Below are positions 1-9,016 of a stretch of DNA of 52,961 nucleotides, piece after piece. Below the pieces are notes generated by a model, which saw nothing but the letters and a program-made list of their open reading frames with translations, made no database searches and had not been told where the DNA came from. The DNA is from CAZMCT01 sp964564785 (GTDB lineage: Bacteria > Planctomycetota > Phycisphaerae > UBA1845 > Fen-1342). Position numbers and translations under genes: made by a program. The stretch spans positions 1 to 52,961 of the forward strand of contig CAZMCT010000010.1 in NCBI GenBank assembly GCA_964564785.1. The letters run 5' to 3'. Every line of letters starts with the position of its first letter. Position 1 is the first letter of the stretch.

Positions 1-42
1 GCCGTATAGTGACCTGCGGTCGGCGAGCCGGCCGCGGAGACC

Positions 43-2025
43 ATGAAACCCCGACGCGGAGCCACCTCCCGAAGCACGACCGCGGCGGCGCGCAGCCGCC
101 CGCGCCCCACGCGCGTGCTCGTCGTCACCGCGGTGCTGGCCGCGGCCGTCGTCCTCGGCTGGCTGGCCCTGCGGACCGCGGCCCCGGGCGCCCCCGCCCG
201 GCCACGGAACGTCCTGCTGATCACCCTGGACACCACCCGAGCCGACCACCTCGGCTGCTACGGCCGCCGCCCGAGCCGCACGCCCAACCTCGACCGGCTC
301 GCGGCCGAGGGCGCCCGTTTCACGCGCTGCACGACCTGCTCGCCGCTCACCCTGCCGTCGCATTCGAGCATTCTGACCGGACTCTATCCCTTCGTGCATG
401 GCGCGCGGCAGAACGGGACCGGCCGCCTCGCGCCCGGCAACCAGACGATCGCGGAGGTGCTGGCCGAGCGGGGCTTCGGCACGGCCGCGACGGTCGCGAG
501 CTTCGTGCTGAACGCCCGCTTCGGGACGGCCCAGGGCTTCGCCCAGTATCACGACGTGCAGGCGGGCGGCGGGAACGAGGCCGAGCGGCGCGGCGACGAA
601 GTCTGCGACGACGCCCTGCGGCTGCTCGCCGGCCTGAAGGACCGGCCCTTCTTCCTCTGGGTCCATTTCTACGACCCGCACTTCCCGTACCTCTCGCCGC
701 GCACCACCGACGTCCTCTCGCCGCTCGCGTACGAGGACGAGGTCGCGTTCATGGACGCCCAGATCGGCCGCCTGCTCGACGGTCTGCGGGCGGCCGGCCG
801 CGAGCGGGACACGCTGGTGGTCGCTGTCGCGGACCACGGCGAAGGACTCAACGACCACGACGAGTGGAAGCACGGGTATTTTCTGTACGAGACGACCATC
901 CACACGCCGCTGCTCCTCCGCTGCCCGGGCATCGTGCCGGCCGGCGCGGTGATCGACGCGCAGGTGCGGACAATCGACCTGGCGCCCACGATGCTCGACT
1001 TGCTGGGCGTCGACGGCTTGCCGCAGGCCCAAGGCACGAGCCTCGCGGGTCTGCTTCGCGGGGCTGCGGACCCCGGACTGCTGGCGTACAGCGAGGCGCT
1101 CGAGGCGTACCACGAGTACCGCTTGTCCCCGCTGCGGAGCCTCTCGGCCGGGGCGTGGAAGTTCATCCTCGCGCCGGAGTCTGAACTGTATGACGTGCTG
1201 GCTGATCCGCGGGAGCAAAACAACCGCCTCGCCGACGAGGCCGCCCGCGGCGCGCGGATGCGGGCCGACCTGCGGCAGGTCATCGCGGACTCGCCGCCGC
1301 CCCCGCCGCCGGAAGAGGTCGCGGTGCAGCTCCAGCCCAGCGAATCGGCGGTGCTGGCTTCGCTCGGCTACGTCGGGGCCGCGGGTACCCCCCAGGCCGA
1401 GGGCAGCAGCGAACTCGAGCGCTTCGAACCGGTGGGCGGCAACCCGCGCGACTTCGCCCGCTCGTTCAAGTTCGTCTCGTGGGAGCTGCCGCAACTGCTC
1501 CGCCGGCGCGACTACGCCCGGGCCGAGGAGCTGCTTCGCCCGCTGATGGAGCAGCTCCCCCAGGCCGCGTATCTCTACGGCCACCTGGCAATGGTGGTCG
1601 AGCAGCAGGGGCGCGCCGACGAGGCCGCCGCCGCTTACCGCCGGGCCGTCGACCTGGCCCCCGACGATTACAACATGCGGATGAAATACGGCGTGTTCCT
1701 GCGCCGCACGCAGCAGCCCGAGGCCGCGCTGGCGCAGTTCGCGCTCGTCACCGAGCGCTGGCCCGACGACCTCGATGCGCTCAAGCACGGCGCGCTGGTG
1801 CTGATGACGCTCGGCCGGCTGGACGAGGCCGAGCCGAAGCTGCGCCGGGCGCTGGAGATCGACGCCCGCAACGCTTCGCTGCTCCGCGTGATGGGCCTGC
1901 TGCGCGAGGCCCAGGGCCGGCTGCCCGAGGCGGTCGAGTATTTCAACCGCGCGCTAGCCGTCCAGCCCGACTTTCCCGAGTGCCGTCAGGAGCTCGAGCG
2001 CGTCTTGCGGGCCCTCGGCGCCTAG
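43..2025 (+). CDS. Membrane-anchored sulfatase-fold hydrolase with C-terminal TPR repeats (copy 1)
   Basis: A 660-residue protein. Residues about 24-43 form an N-terminal signal anchor, so the enzyme should face the periplasm. The alkaline phosphatase/sulfatase core follows: metal-ligand motif LITLDTTRAD (D63, D68), nucleophile region PLTLPSH (T103), and ADHGEGLNDH at about 263-272. Sulfatases need Cys or Ser in C/S-x-P-x-R to make formylglycine. Here the position is Thr and the Arg is His, so a phosphatase, phosphodiesterase or phosphotransferase role is at least as likely as sulfatase. The core ends at an LGYVG motif (441-445). About four TPR units follow (about 510-655), suggesting a protein partner. 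The start at 43 has GGAG just upstream. It is the first of a tandem pair with the next gene. The substrate cannot be read from sequence. Confidence 0.85.
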   Translation: MKPRRGATSRSTTAAARSRPRPTRVLVVTAVLAAAVVLGWLALRTAAPGAPARPRNVLLITLDTTRADHLGCYGRRPSRTPNLDRLAAEGARFTRCTTCSPLTLPSHSSILTGLYPFVHGARQNGTGRLAPGNQTIAEVLAERGFGTAATVASFVLNARFGTAQGFAQYHDVQAGGGNEAERRGDEVCDDALRLLAGLKDRPFFLWVHFYDPHFPYLSPRTTDVLSPLAYEDEVAFMDAQIGRLLDGLRAAGRERDTLVVAVADHGEGLNDHDEWKHGYFLYETTIHTPLLLRCPGIVPAGAVIDAQVRTIDLAPTMLDLLGVDGLPQAQGTSLAGLLRGAADPGLLAYSEALEAYHEYRLSPLRSLSAGAWKFILAPESELYDVLADPREQNNRLADEAARGARMRADLRQVIADSPPPPPPEEVAVQLQPSESAVLASLGYVGAAGTPQAEGSSELERFEPVGGNPRDFARSFKFVSWELPQLLRRRDYARAEELLRPLMEQLPQAAYLYGHLAMVVEQQGRADEAAAAYRRAVDLAPDDYNMRMKYGVFLRRTQQPEAALAQFALVTERWPDDLDALKHGALVLMTLGRLDEAEPKLRRALEIDARNASLLRVMGLLREAQGRLPEAVEYFNRALAVQPDFPECRQELERVLRALGA

Positions 2026-2146
2026 CAGCCGGCTAGCAAGGGGGACATGCACGGCGAGAGTAAACCGGGAGCAGGAACACGGCCTGATAACCTGTGCCCC
2101 AAGGGTGGGTCGGCGCGGAGGCAGCCCGCATGCTCATCGGGCTGCT
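2024..2146. repeat. Dispersed repeat element, copy 1 (109-bp subtype, diverged)
   Basis: Intergenic between the two TPR hydrolases. The core matches the copy at 11645-11753: GGACA-GCAC, then AGTAAAC, GGAAC, CCTGTGCC and GGCGCGGAGGC blocks in the same order. The outer 7 bp (AGCAGCC at 2024-2030 and GGCTGCT at 2140-2146) are inverted repeats, but the CGTTGA ends seen in other copies are not preserved. Boundaries are approximate. Confidence 0.6.
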
Positions 2147-2174
2147 AAAATGCACCGACCTGCACGAGGATACC

Positions 2175-4178
2175 ATGGCCGCACCCGACCGAAAGCGACG
2201 CGACCTGCGGAAAACGCCCCCGGCCCCCGATCCGCGGCGCCGCCGACGCGCGCTGCTGATTGTGGCCATCCTCTGCGCGGCCGGAATCCCCTTGGGTTGG
2301 AGCGCGTTCCGCCCCGGCGGCTGGTTTCGCGCGACCGCCCGCCCGCGGAGCGTCCTGCTCATCACGCTCGACACGACGCGCGCCGACTACCTCGGGTGCT
2401 ACGGCCGGCGGCCCAGCCGCACGCCGAACCTCGATCGCCTCGCGGCCGAAGGCGCGGTGTTCGACCGCTGCACTTCCGCCTCGCCTCTGACGCTCCCCTC
2501 GCACTCGTCGATGATGACCGGTCTGTATCCCTACGCGCACGGGGCGCGCCGCAACGGCGCGGGCCGGCTGGCCGAAACGAACACGACGCTGGCCGAAGTG
2601 CTGCGGGGGGCGGGTTATCGGACCCGCGCGACGATCGCGAGCTTCGTGCTCAACGCGCAGTTCGGCATCGGGCAGGGTTTCGAAGTCTATCGCGACGTCG
2701 TGCCGGCGGTCGGCGGCAACATTTTCGTGGCCGAGCGGAAGGGCAACGTGGTGTGCGACGAGGCCCTGGCCATGCTCGCCGAGCTCAAGGACGAGCCGTT
2801 CTTCGTCTGGGTGCACTTCTACGACCCGCACCTGCCCTACGAATCACCGCGTCACCCCGACCCCTATTCGCTTGCCGCGTACGAGGACGAGATCGCCTTC
2901 ATGGATCTCCAGGTCGGCCGGCTGCTCGACGCGCTTCGCACCCACGGGCGCGAGCGTGACACGCTGGTCATCGCCGCGGCCGATCACGGCGAGGGGCTGG
3001 GCGAACACAACGAGGAGTCGCACGGCTATTACCTCTACGACACGACGATCCACACGGTGCTGATCGCCCGCTGTCCGGGCGTGATTCCCGGCGGGCAGCG
3101 CATCGCCGCGCAAGTCCGCACGATCGACATCGCCCCGACGATTCTCGATCTGCTCGGAGCGCCGCCGCTGCCCGCGGCGCAGGGCCAGAGCCTGGCGCAG
3201 CTTTTCCGCGAGCCAGGCCGCGACGCCGGGCTTTCGGGCTATGCGGAGGCATTCGACCCGCAGCTCGAATTCGGCCTTTCGCACCTGCGAAGCTGGTCAC
3301 AGCGCGACTGGAAGTACATCCACGCCCCGCGGCCCGAGCTCTACCATCTTGCGACGGATCCGGCCGAGAAGCAGGACCGGGCCGAGCTCGACCCGGCCCG
3401 CACCGCCGCGCTGCGCGAAGAGCTGCGGCAGCTCATCGCCGACGCACCGCCGGCCCCCTCGCTCACCGAAGCGAGCGCGGTCTTGAGCTCGGAGGATGTC
3501 GAGCGGCTGCAATCGCTGGGTTACCTGGGCGGCGGCGGCGATGTCATCGAGCCGGGGCAGGTCGAACTCGACATCTTCGAACCGCGCGGCGGCAACCCGC
3601 GCGACCACGCCGCCCTGATCCGCCGCGTCACGACCGAGTTTCGCCGGCTCCAAAGCGAGCGCCGCTGGCCCGAGGCCGAAGCCGTGCTGCGCGAGGGTCT
3701 GTCGGTCATGCCCGACTCGTCACGGCTCTACGTGCAGCTTGCCGCGACCCTCGCCCAGCAGGGACGCACCAATGACGCCAACGTCGCCTTCCAGAACGCC
3801 GTCGCGCTGGCGCCCGACGACGTCGACGTGCGGCGCAAGTACGGCTCGTTCCTCGCCCGCCACGGCCGCCTGCGCGAAGCGCTCGAGCAATTCCAGCGCG
3901 TCGTGCGCGAATTGCCCGACGACACCGCCGCGCTCGAAGACGCCGCCCGCTGCCATGCCGAGCTCAAGGAGTTCGACGCGGCCGAGAAGCTCATCATGAC
4001 CGCCGCCAACATCGCCCCCCGCAGCGCGCGCATCCGCCGCACGATGGGTTTCATTTTCGAGCGGCAAGAACGGCTCGACGACGCCTTGCGGTGCTACAGC
4101 GAAGCGGTGCAGATCGAGCCCAACTTCCGCGAGGCGATCGAGGACCGGGCACGCGTGTTGAAGCAAATCGGGGGTTGA
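2175..4178 (+). CDS. Membrane-anchored sulfatase-fold hydrolase with C-terminal TPR repeats (copy 2)
   Basis: A 667-residue paralogue of the upstream gene, colinear over its whole length and therefore a tandem duplication. The order is short basic N-terminus, hydrophobic anchor, LITLDTTRAD metal motif, PLTLPSH nucleophile region with Thr rather than Cys/Ser, ADHGEGLGEH, a LQSLGYLGG motif closing the catalytic part, and four TPR-like units to the end. As in copy 1, formylglycine chemistry looks impossible, so the sulfatase label describes fold only. The start at 2175 is chosen because GAGGA lies just upstream and the protein then aligns with copy 1. The frame is open up to 2094 but that stretch is repeat-element DNA. 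Likely periplasmic and anchored; substrate unknown. Confidence 0.84.
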   Translation: MAAPDRKRRDLRKTPPAPDPRRRRRALLIVAILCAAGIPLGWSAFRPGGWFRATARPRSVLLITLDTTRADYLGCYGRRPSRTPNLDRLAAEGAVFDRCTSASPLTLPSHSSMMTGLYPYAHGARRNGAGRLAETNTTLAEVLRGAGYRTRATIASFVLNAQFGIGQGFEVYRDVVPAVGGNIFVAERKGNVVCDEALAMLAELKDEPFFVWVHFYDPHLPYESPRHPDPYSLAAYEDEIAFMDLQVGRLLDALRTHGRERDTLVIAAADHGEGLGEHNEESHGYYLYDTTIHTVLIARCPGVIPGGQRIAAQVRTIDIAPTILDLLGAPPLPAAQGQSLAQLFREPGRDAGLSGYAEAFDPQLEFGLSHLRSWSQRDWKYIHAPRPELYHLATDPAEKQDRAELDPARTAALREELRQLIADAPPAPSLTEASAVLSSEDVERLQSLGYLGGGGDVIEPGQVELDIFEPRGGNPRDHAALIRRVTTEFRRLQSERRWPEAEAVLREGLSVMPDSSRLYVQLAATLAQQGRTNDANVAFQNAVALAPDDVDVRRKYGSFLARHGRLREALEQFQRVVRELPDDTAALEDAARCHAELKEFDAAEKLIMTAANIAPRSARIRRTMGFIFERQERLDDALRCYSEAVQIEPNFREAIEDRARVLKQIGG

Positions 4179-4256
4179 GCGCGAGGCTGGCACGGCCCAA
4201 GCGCAAGCGGCCCGCGGCGGCGCGGCGCGCAAGACATTCAGCCGCCACCGCTTAAG

Positions 4257-4285
4257 TGGAAACTCCGCGCGTACGATGGTACAAT
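4257..4285 (+). promoter_or_regulatory. Putative promoter of the phosphodiesterase pair
   Basis: TGGAAA (4257-4262), a 17-bp spacer, then TACAAT (4280-4285). The predicted transcript starts near 4291, upstream of the chosen ATG at 4340 and downstream of the first in-frame ATG at 4256. This supports the later start. Confidence 0.45.
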
Positions 4286-4339
4286 GCTGATTTGCGGCGG
4301 GACCTGCGTCGCCGGCAACCCCCGCGTGTCGACCTGACG

Positions 4340-6592
4340 ATGCCCAGCGAGCGCAGCGGATTGGAAAAGTCTGTCCAGAAGCGACTTGCGCGCTACACGG
4401 CCCGCGGACCCAACCGCCGCTTCCGAACACGGGGGCTGAGCGCGGCCGCGGTCGTGGCCGTTCTGCTCCTGGTGCCGGCGCCGGCCGAGGCGTACATCGG
4501 TCCGGGCGCAGGAATCGCCATCGGCACCACCCTGTTCACGCTTTTCTTCGCGGTCTTTTCGGCCCTTGCGGCGGTCCTGCTCTGGCCGTTCCGCTGGCTG
4601 ATCCGTTCGCTGCGACACCGCCGGGCCTTGTCGCGCGCGCGTGTCAAGCGCGTGGTCGTGCTCGGCCTCGACGGGCTGGAGCCCACGCTGCTCGAGCGCT
4701 TCCTGAACGTCGGCAAGCTGCCGAACTTCGCCCGGCTGCGTGACCAGGGCTGCTACCACCGTCTCGGCACGACCGCGCCGGCGATGACGCCCGTAGCGTG
4801 GTCCACGTTTCTAACCGGGTGCAACCCGGGCAAACACAACGTCTTCGACTTCCTGACCCGCGACCCGCGGACGTATCTTCCGAAGCTTTCGTCGGTCGAG
4901 ATCCACCCGCCGCGTCGGACGCTGAAGCTCGGGAAGTACCGTGTACCGCTGGGGGGGGCCGAGATCCGCGGCCTCCGCAAGGGCGAGCCCTTCTGGAAGC
5001 TGCTCGGGCGGCACGGGATCTTCAGCAACATCATTCGTATGCCGATCACGTTCCCGCCGGAGCCGTTTCACGGCGTGCTGCTGGCGGCGATGTGTGTGCC
5101 CGATCTTCGCGGCAGCCAGGGGACGTTCACGTACTACACCACGACCGCCCCGGATGCGGACGAGCCGACCGGGGGCGAGCAGATTCGCGTGCAGCGCGCC
5201 GGCGATCGCGTCCGCGCCGACCTCATCGGCCCGGAGAACACGTGCGTCGCGGGCGGCGGCCCGATGCGCTGCCCGTTCGAGGTCCGCATCACCGGGCCCG
5301 ACAGCGCCGTGCTCAAGGTCGGCGGCGAGACCGTCAAGCTCACGCGCGGCGAGTACACGCCGTGGGTTTCGGTCCGCTTCCGGGCTGCGCCGGGCATCAC
5401 GGTCAGGGGCATCTGCGAGTTCCTGCTGCTGGAGACCGAACCCGAGTTCCGGCTGTACGTCACGCCGATCCAGATCGACCCCGCTTGCCCGGTCCTGCCG
5501 CTGTCGCACCCCAAGGTGTATTCGACGTACTTCGCGAAGCTCCTCGGGCCGTACGCGACGATGGGGCTGGCCGAGGATACGTGGGGGCTCAACGCCCGTG
5601 TGCTCGATGACGAGGCCTTCCTGCATCAGTGCCGCGAGGCCGACCGCGAACGGGTGGACATGTTCTTCGATGCGTTGGAGAAGGTCCGCCGCGGCCTGGT
5701 CGTATGCGTGGTCGACGGCCCCGACCGCATCCACCACATGTTCTGGCGCTATCTCGAGCCCGACCACCCCGCCCACGCCGGCCCGGGCGGCCGCGAGCGC
5801 CGCGACGCGATCGAAGAGATGTACGTGCGGATGGACGAGCTGGTCGGCCGGACGCTCGACGCCTGCGCCGACGACGGCACGCTGCTGCTGGTCCTGTCCG
5901 ACCACGGCTGCGCCTCGTTCCGCCGCGGCATCGATCTGAACGTCTGGCTCGAGCAGCACGGCTACCTGAAGCTCAAGCCCGACGGCCGGGGCCAGAAGTA
6001 TCTCCAGGGCGTGGACTGGTCGGCGACGAGAGCGTACGCGATCGGCCTGACGGGCATCTGGCTGAACCTCCGCGGCCGCGAAGCACAGGGGATCGTCGCG
6101 CCGGACGAAGCGAGCGCGCTGCGGGACGAGCTGCGCGAGAAGCTGCGCGGGCTGCGCGATCCGGACACCGGCGACGTCGCGATCGTGCGGGCGCTCGATG
6201 CACACCGCATCTACCGCGGCCCCTACAAGGACGATGCGCCCGACCTGATCGTCGGCTACAACCGCGGTTATCGCGTGAGCTGGGAGGCCGCGATCGGCCA
6301 GGTCACGGACCGGCTGTTCACCGACAACACGAAGGCCTGGAGCGGCGACCACATCATCGACCCGGCCCTGGTGCCCGGTGTGCTGCTCTCTAATCGAAAG
6401 ATCGCCGACACCGCTCCGCACATCGGCGACCTGGCGCCGACGATCCTCCAGCTCTTCGGCGTCCCGGTGCCCGCGCACATGGACGGCCGGCCGCTGGTGG
6501 TCGCCGACGCCGACGGCACACTGCCTGAGCCGCCGGGGCCGACGCGGGTCCCGGCCCGGCCGCAGCGCGAAACGGTGGAGGTCGGTTCATGA
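4340..6592 (+). CDS. Type I phosphodiesterase-fold (alkaline phosphatase superfamily) membrane protein
   Basis: A 750-residue protein. Residues about 33-51 look like a signal sequence ending AEA, followed by YIGPGAG and a second hydrophobic segment (60-90). The catalytic domain begins VVVLGLDGLEP (D111), has the nucleophile motif AMTPVAWSTFLTG (T150), an inserted beta-rich stretch of about 150 residues, and VLSDHGCASF near 520, the metal-binding Asp/His pair of the family. This is the nucleotide pyrophosphatase/phosphodiesterase branch. The actual phosphodiester is not evident. The stop overlaps the next gene by ATGA, so the two are translationally coupled. The start at 4340 fits the putative promoter; a weak ribosome binding site leaves it slightly uncertain. 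Confidence 0.82.
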   Translation: MPSERSGLEKSVQKRLARYTARGPNRRFRTRGLSAAAVVAVLLLVPAPAEAYIGPGAGIAIGTTLFTLFFAVFSALAAVLLWPFRWLIRSLRHRRALSRARVKRVVVLGLDGLEPTLLERFLNVGKLPNFARLRDQGCYHRLGTTAPAMTPVAWSTFLTGCNPGKHNVFDFLTRDPRTYLPKLSSVEIHPPRRTLKLGKYRVPLGGAEIRGLRKGEPFWKLLGRHGIFSNIIRMPITFPPEPFHGVLLAAMCVPDLRGSQGTFTYYTTTAPDADEPTGGEQIRVQRAGDRVRADLIGPENTCVAGGGPMRCPFEVRITGPDSAVLKVGGETVKLTRGEYTPWVSVRFRAAPGITVRGICEFLLLETEPEFRLYVTPIQIDPACPVLPLSHPKVYSTYFAKLLGPYATMGLAEDTWGLNARVLDDEAFLHQCREADRERVDMFFDALEKVRRGLVVCVVDGPDRIHHMFWRYLEPDHPAHAGPGGRERRDAIEEMYVRMDELVGRTLDACADDGTLLLVLSDHGCASFRRGIDLNVWLEQHGYLKLKPDGRGQKYLQGVDWSATRAYAIGLTGIWLNLRGREAQGIVAPDEASALRDELREKLRGLRDPDTGDVAIVRALDAHRIYRGPYKDDAPDLIVGYNRGYRVSWEAAIGQVTDRLFTDNTKAWSGDHIIDPALVPGVLLSNRKIADTAPHIGDLAPTILQLFGVPVPAHMDGRPLVVADADGTLPEPPGPTRVPARPQRETVEVGS

Positions 6593-8637
6593 AACGCATG
6601 CGTGCCGCGCTCGCGCTGCTCGCGGCGGCCCTGCTGCTGCCGGCCTGTCGCCCGGCCACCAAGATCACGGACCGCGCCCGCGGCAACGCGGGCGACAAGC
6701 GTGTGATCGTCATCGGGGCCGACGGGCTCGATCCGCGGCTGTGCGAGCGGCTCATGGATGCCGGCGAGCTGCCGAACCTCGACGCGCTGCGCAAGACCGG
6801 CGGCTATTCTCCGCTCGGCACCAGCACGCCTCCGCAGAGTCCCGTCGCCTGGGCCAACTTCATCACCGGGGCCGACCCCGGTGTGCACGGTATCTTCGAT
6901 TTCGTGCACCGCGACCCGGCCAAGCAGTTCTCGCCCTACTATTCCGCGTCGCAGACGATCGAGTCCGACGACGGCTGGGACATCGGCGAGCACAGGATTC
7001 CGCTCGCGTTCTGGCCGTTCAACCACAACCCGACGCAGACGCTGCTGCGGCGTGAGGGCACGCCCTTCTGGCACTACCTCGACGCGGCAGCGATCCCGTC
7101 GCAGGTCTACGATATCCCGTCGAACTACCCGCCCACGCCCTCGCAGTTCGGCTGGCACTGCTGCCTGTGCGGCATGGGCGTGCCCGACCTGATGGGCTCG
7201 TACGGCACGTACCAGGCGTTCTCGCCCCGCAACCGCGACGTGACCAACGACGGCGGCGGGCTGCGCAAGCCGCTGGTGTTCAAGGGCCACACGGCCGTCG
7301 CCACCCTCACCGGCCCGACCAACACGCTGCTGCGGCAGCCCGAGCCGGCCGAGATCGAGTTCACCGTCCACCGCCACCCGCTGAAGTCCCTCGCCCGGAT
7401 CGAGATCCAGGGTCAGACGATCGTGCTGCGGGCGGGCGAGTGGAGCGACTGGATTCGGGTCGATTTCGATCTTCGCATGCCGCCATTCCTGCCGGACGAG
7501 CACGTCGGCGGCATCTGCCGCTTCTTTCTCCAGGAAGTGCGGCCGACGTTCCGGCTGTACGTGACGCCGATCAACATCGATCCGTCCGACCCGGGCGAGC
7601 TCCAGCTCAGCGAACCCCGTGAGTTTGTCACGCGAATCTCAAGCGAGCTGGGCCTGTTCTACACGACCGGCTTTCAGGAGGATCACAAGGCCCGCACGAA
7701 TCGCGTCTTCACCGACGAGGAGTACCTCGCCCAGGCCAACGCCGTCCTCGACGAGCGCTTGAGGCTCCTCGACTACGCGCTGACGCATTATGAAACGGGC
7801 CTGCTGTTCTTCTACTTCTCGAGCACCGACCTACAGGCCCACATCTTCTGGTGGGACGGGGACGAAAAGCACCCGGTGCGCGACCCCGACGCCGCCCGCA
7901 AATACAACGGCGTGGTGGCCGACCTGTACCGCCGCATCGACGGCGTCATCGGCGACATCGTCCGCCGCTTCGGCGACCGGGCCACGATCCTGGTCATGTC
8001 CGACCACGGCTTCGCCAACTTCCGCCGCCAGTTCAACCTCAACACCTGGCTCCGCGACAACGGCTACATCCAGCCACCCGATTGCGACAACCTGCTCTTT
8101 TCAACCACCGGGCACAATGTCGACTGGTCGCGGACCCGGGCCTACGGCCTCGGCCTCAACGGCCTCTACCTGAACCTCCGGGGCCGCGAACGCGAGGGCA
8201 TCGTCGAGCCGGCGGAGCGCGATCGGCTGCTCGAGGAACTGCGCACGAAGCTGCTCGCGGTCCGCGACGTGGATGGGGAACAGGTGATCTCGCAGGTCTA
8301 CCGCGCGGACGAAGTCTACCGCGGCCCCATGGCGGAGAAGGCCCCCGACCTGATCGTCGGCTACCGCCGCGGCTGGCGCTGCTCCTGGACGGCGATGCTC
8401 GGCGAGATTACACCCGAGCTGCTGTCCGATAACGACTCGGCCTGGAGCGCGGACCACTGCATGGCCACCGACGAGGTGCCCGGCGTGATTTTCAGCAACC
8501 GGCCCATTCGCCGGGCGGCCCCGTCGCTGGTCGACGTGGCCCCGACCATCCTGGCCGAGTTCGGCGTCCCGCGGCCGGACACCATGACCGGCGGCAGTCT
8601 GTTCGAGCCGGCAGATGCCACGCTGGCGGTTCGCTGA
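6589..8637 (+). CDS. Type I phosphodiesterase-fold lipoprotein
   Basis: A 682-residue paralogue of the preceding gene, overlapping it by 4 nt. The N-terminus is a lipoprotein signal (LLLPAC, Cys20), so it should be lipid-anchored outside the cytoplasmic membrane. The catalytic core opens with VIVIGADGLDP (D45). The nucleophile motif is PPQSPVAWANFITG, with Ser84 at the position of the partner's Thr150. The metal motif VMSDHGFANF is kept. It shares the inserted beta domain and the C-terminal GYRRGW/WSADHC metal region. A Thr-containing and a Ser-containing paralogue with different anchors, made as a coupled pair, suggest related but distinct extracytoplasmic phosphodiester or phosphonate substrates. 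That last point is inference. Confidence 0.82.
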   Translation: MKRMRAALALLAAALLLPACRPATKITDRARGNAGDKRVIVIGADGLDPRLCERLMDAGELPNLDALRKTGGYSPLGTSTPPQSPVAWANFITGADPGVHGIFDFVHRDPAKQFSPYYSASQTIESDDGWDIGEHRIPLAFWPFNHNPTQTLLRREGTPFWHYLDAAAIPSQVYDIPSNYPPTPSQFGWHCCLCGMGVPDLMGSYGTYQAFSPRNRDVTNDGGGLRKPLVFKGHTAVATLTGPTNTLLRQPEPAEIEFTVHRHPLKSLARIEIQGQTIVLRAGEWSDWIRVDFDLRMPPFLPDEHVGGICRFFLQEVRPTFRLYVTPINIDPSDPGELQLSEPREFVTRISSELGLFYTTGFQEDHKARTNRVFTDEEYLAQANAVLDERLRLLDYALTHYETGLLFFYFSSTDLQAHIFWWDGDEKHPVRDPDAARKYNGVVADLYRRIDGVIGDIVRRFGDRATILVMSDHGFANFRRQFNLNTWLRDNGYIQPPDCDNLLFSTTGHNVDWSRTRAYGLGLNGLYLNLRGREREGIVEPAERDRLLEELRTKLLAVRDVDGEQVISQVYRADEVYRGPMAEKAPDLIVGYRRGWRCSWTAMLGEITPELLSDNDSAWSADHCMATDEVPGVIFSNRPIRRAAPSLVDVAPTILAEFGVPRPDTMTGGSLFEPADATLAVR

Positions 8638-8690
8638 TGTGTCATCCCGCGGAGCGAAGCGACGAGGGAGCTGGCCGCGGATGAAGAAAG
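8638..8690. repeat. GTCATCCCGCGGAGCGAAGCGACGAGG-type dispersed repeat
   Basis: Sequence following the phosphodiesterase stop matches a repeat type that recurs near 47059-47150 (GTCATACCCGGGAGCGCAGCGACGAGGAA) and, more diverged, near 10110-10160, 27390-27580 and 33580-33715. Non-coding. Confidence 0.5.
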
Positions 8691-8760
8691 GCCGGGCAAA
8701 CCGAAGCGCCGTAGCGGCCTGCGGCTCGCAGGCCGAGCAGAGCACACAAGGAGCACCTAC

Positions 8761-8949
8761 GTGGCGAAGATCAAGATCGACGACAACCTCTTCGAGCGGG
8801 TGAAGAAGCTCGCCCAGACCGCGGGTTACCCCTCGCCCGAGGAGTTCATCACGCACATGATCGAGAAGGAGCTGGCCAAGCTCGAGACGCCGACCGAGGA
8901 CGAACAGGCGGTGCTCGAGCGGCTGCGCGGCCTGGGATACATCGAATAG
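8761..8949 (+). CDS. 62-residue protein with ribbon-helix-helix-like N-terminus and 'LGY' tail
   Basis: GTG start preceded by AAGGAG at a good distance. Residues 1-9 (MAKIKIDDN) could form a strand, followed by two predicted helices (about 10-20 and 26-40). That pattern is reminiscent of a ribbon-helix-helix fold, but no DNA-binding family is recognised. The C-terminal LERLRGLGYIE resembles the segment closing the catalytic part of both upstream TPR hydrolases (LASLGYVG and LQSLGYLGG). The gene follows the phosphodiesterase pair on the same strand and is probably co-transcribed. There is no signal peptide, so it is probably cytoplasmic. Function is unknown; the shared tail hints at a link to the hydrolase cluster. 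Confidence 0.7.
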   Translation: MAKIKIDDNLFERVKKLAQTAGYPSPEEFITHMIEKELAKLETPTEDEQAVLERLRGLGYIE

Positions 8950-8971
8950 TCGTCCGCCGTGAGCGTTCAGT

Positions 8972-9003
8972 CGTCAGCCGGAGCGTGACGCTCGTCGCTG
9001 ACG
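8972..9003. other. Nested inverted repeat (stem-loop)
   Basis: CGTCAGC (8972-8978) pairs with GCTGACG (8997-9003), and an inner GAGCG/CGCTC hairpin (8981-8993) lies in the loop. There is no T-run after it, so it is not a classical terminator. It may be an mRNA structure between two genes. Confidence 0.4.
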
Positions 9004-9016
9004 GCCCGGGAAACCG

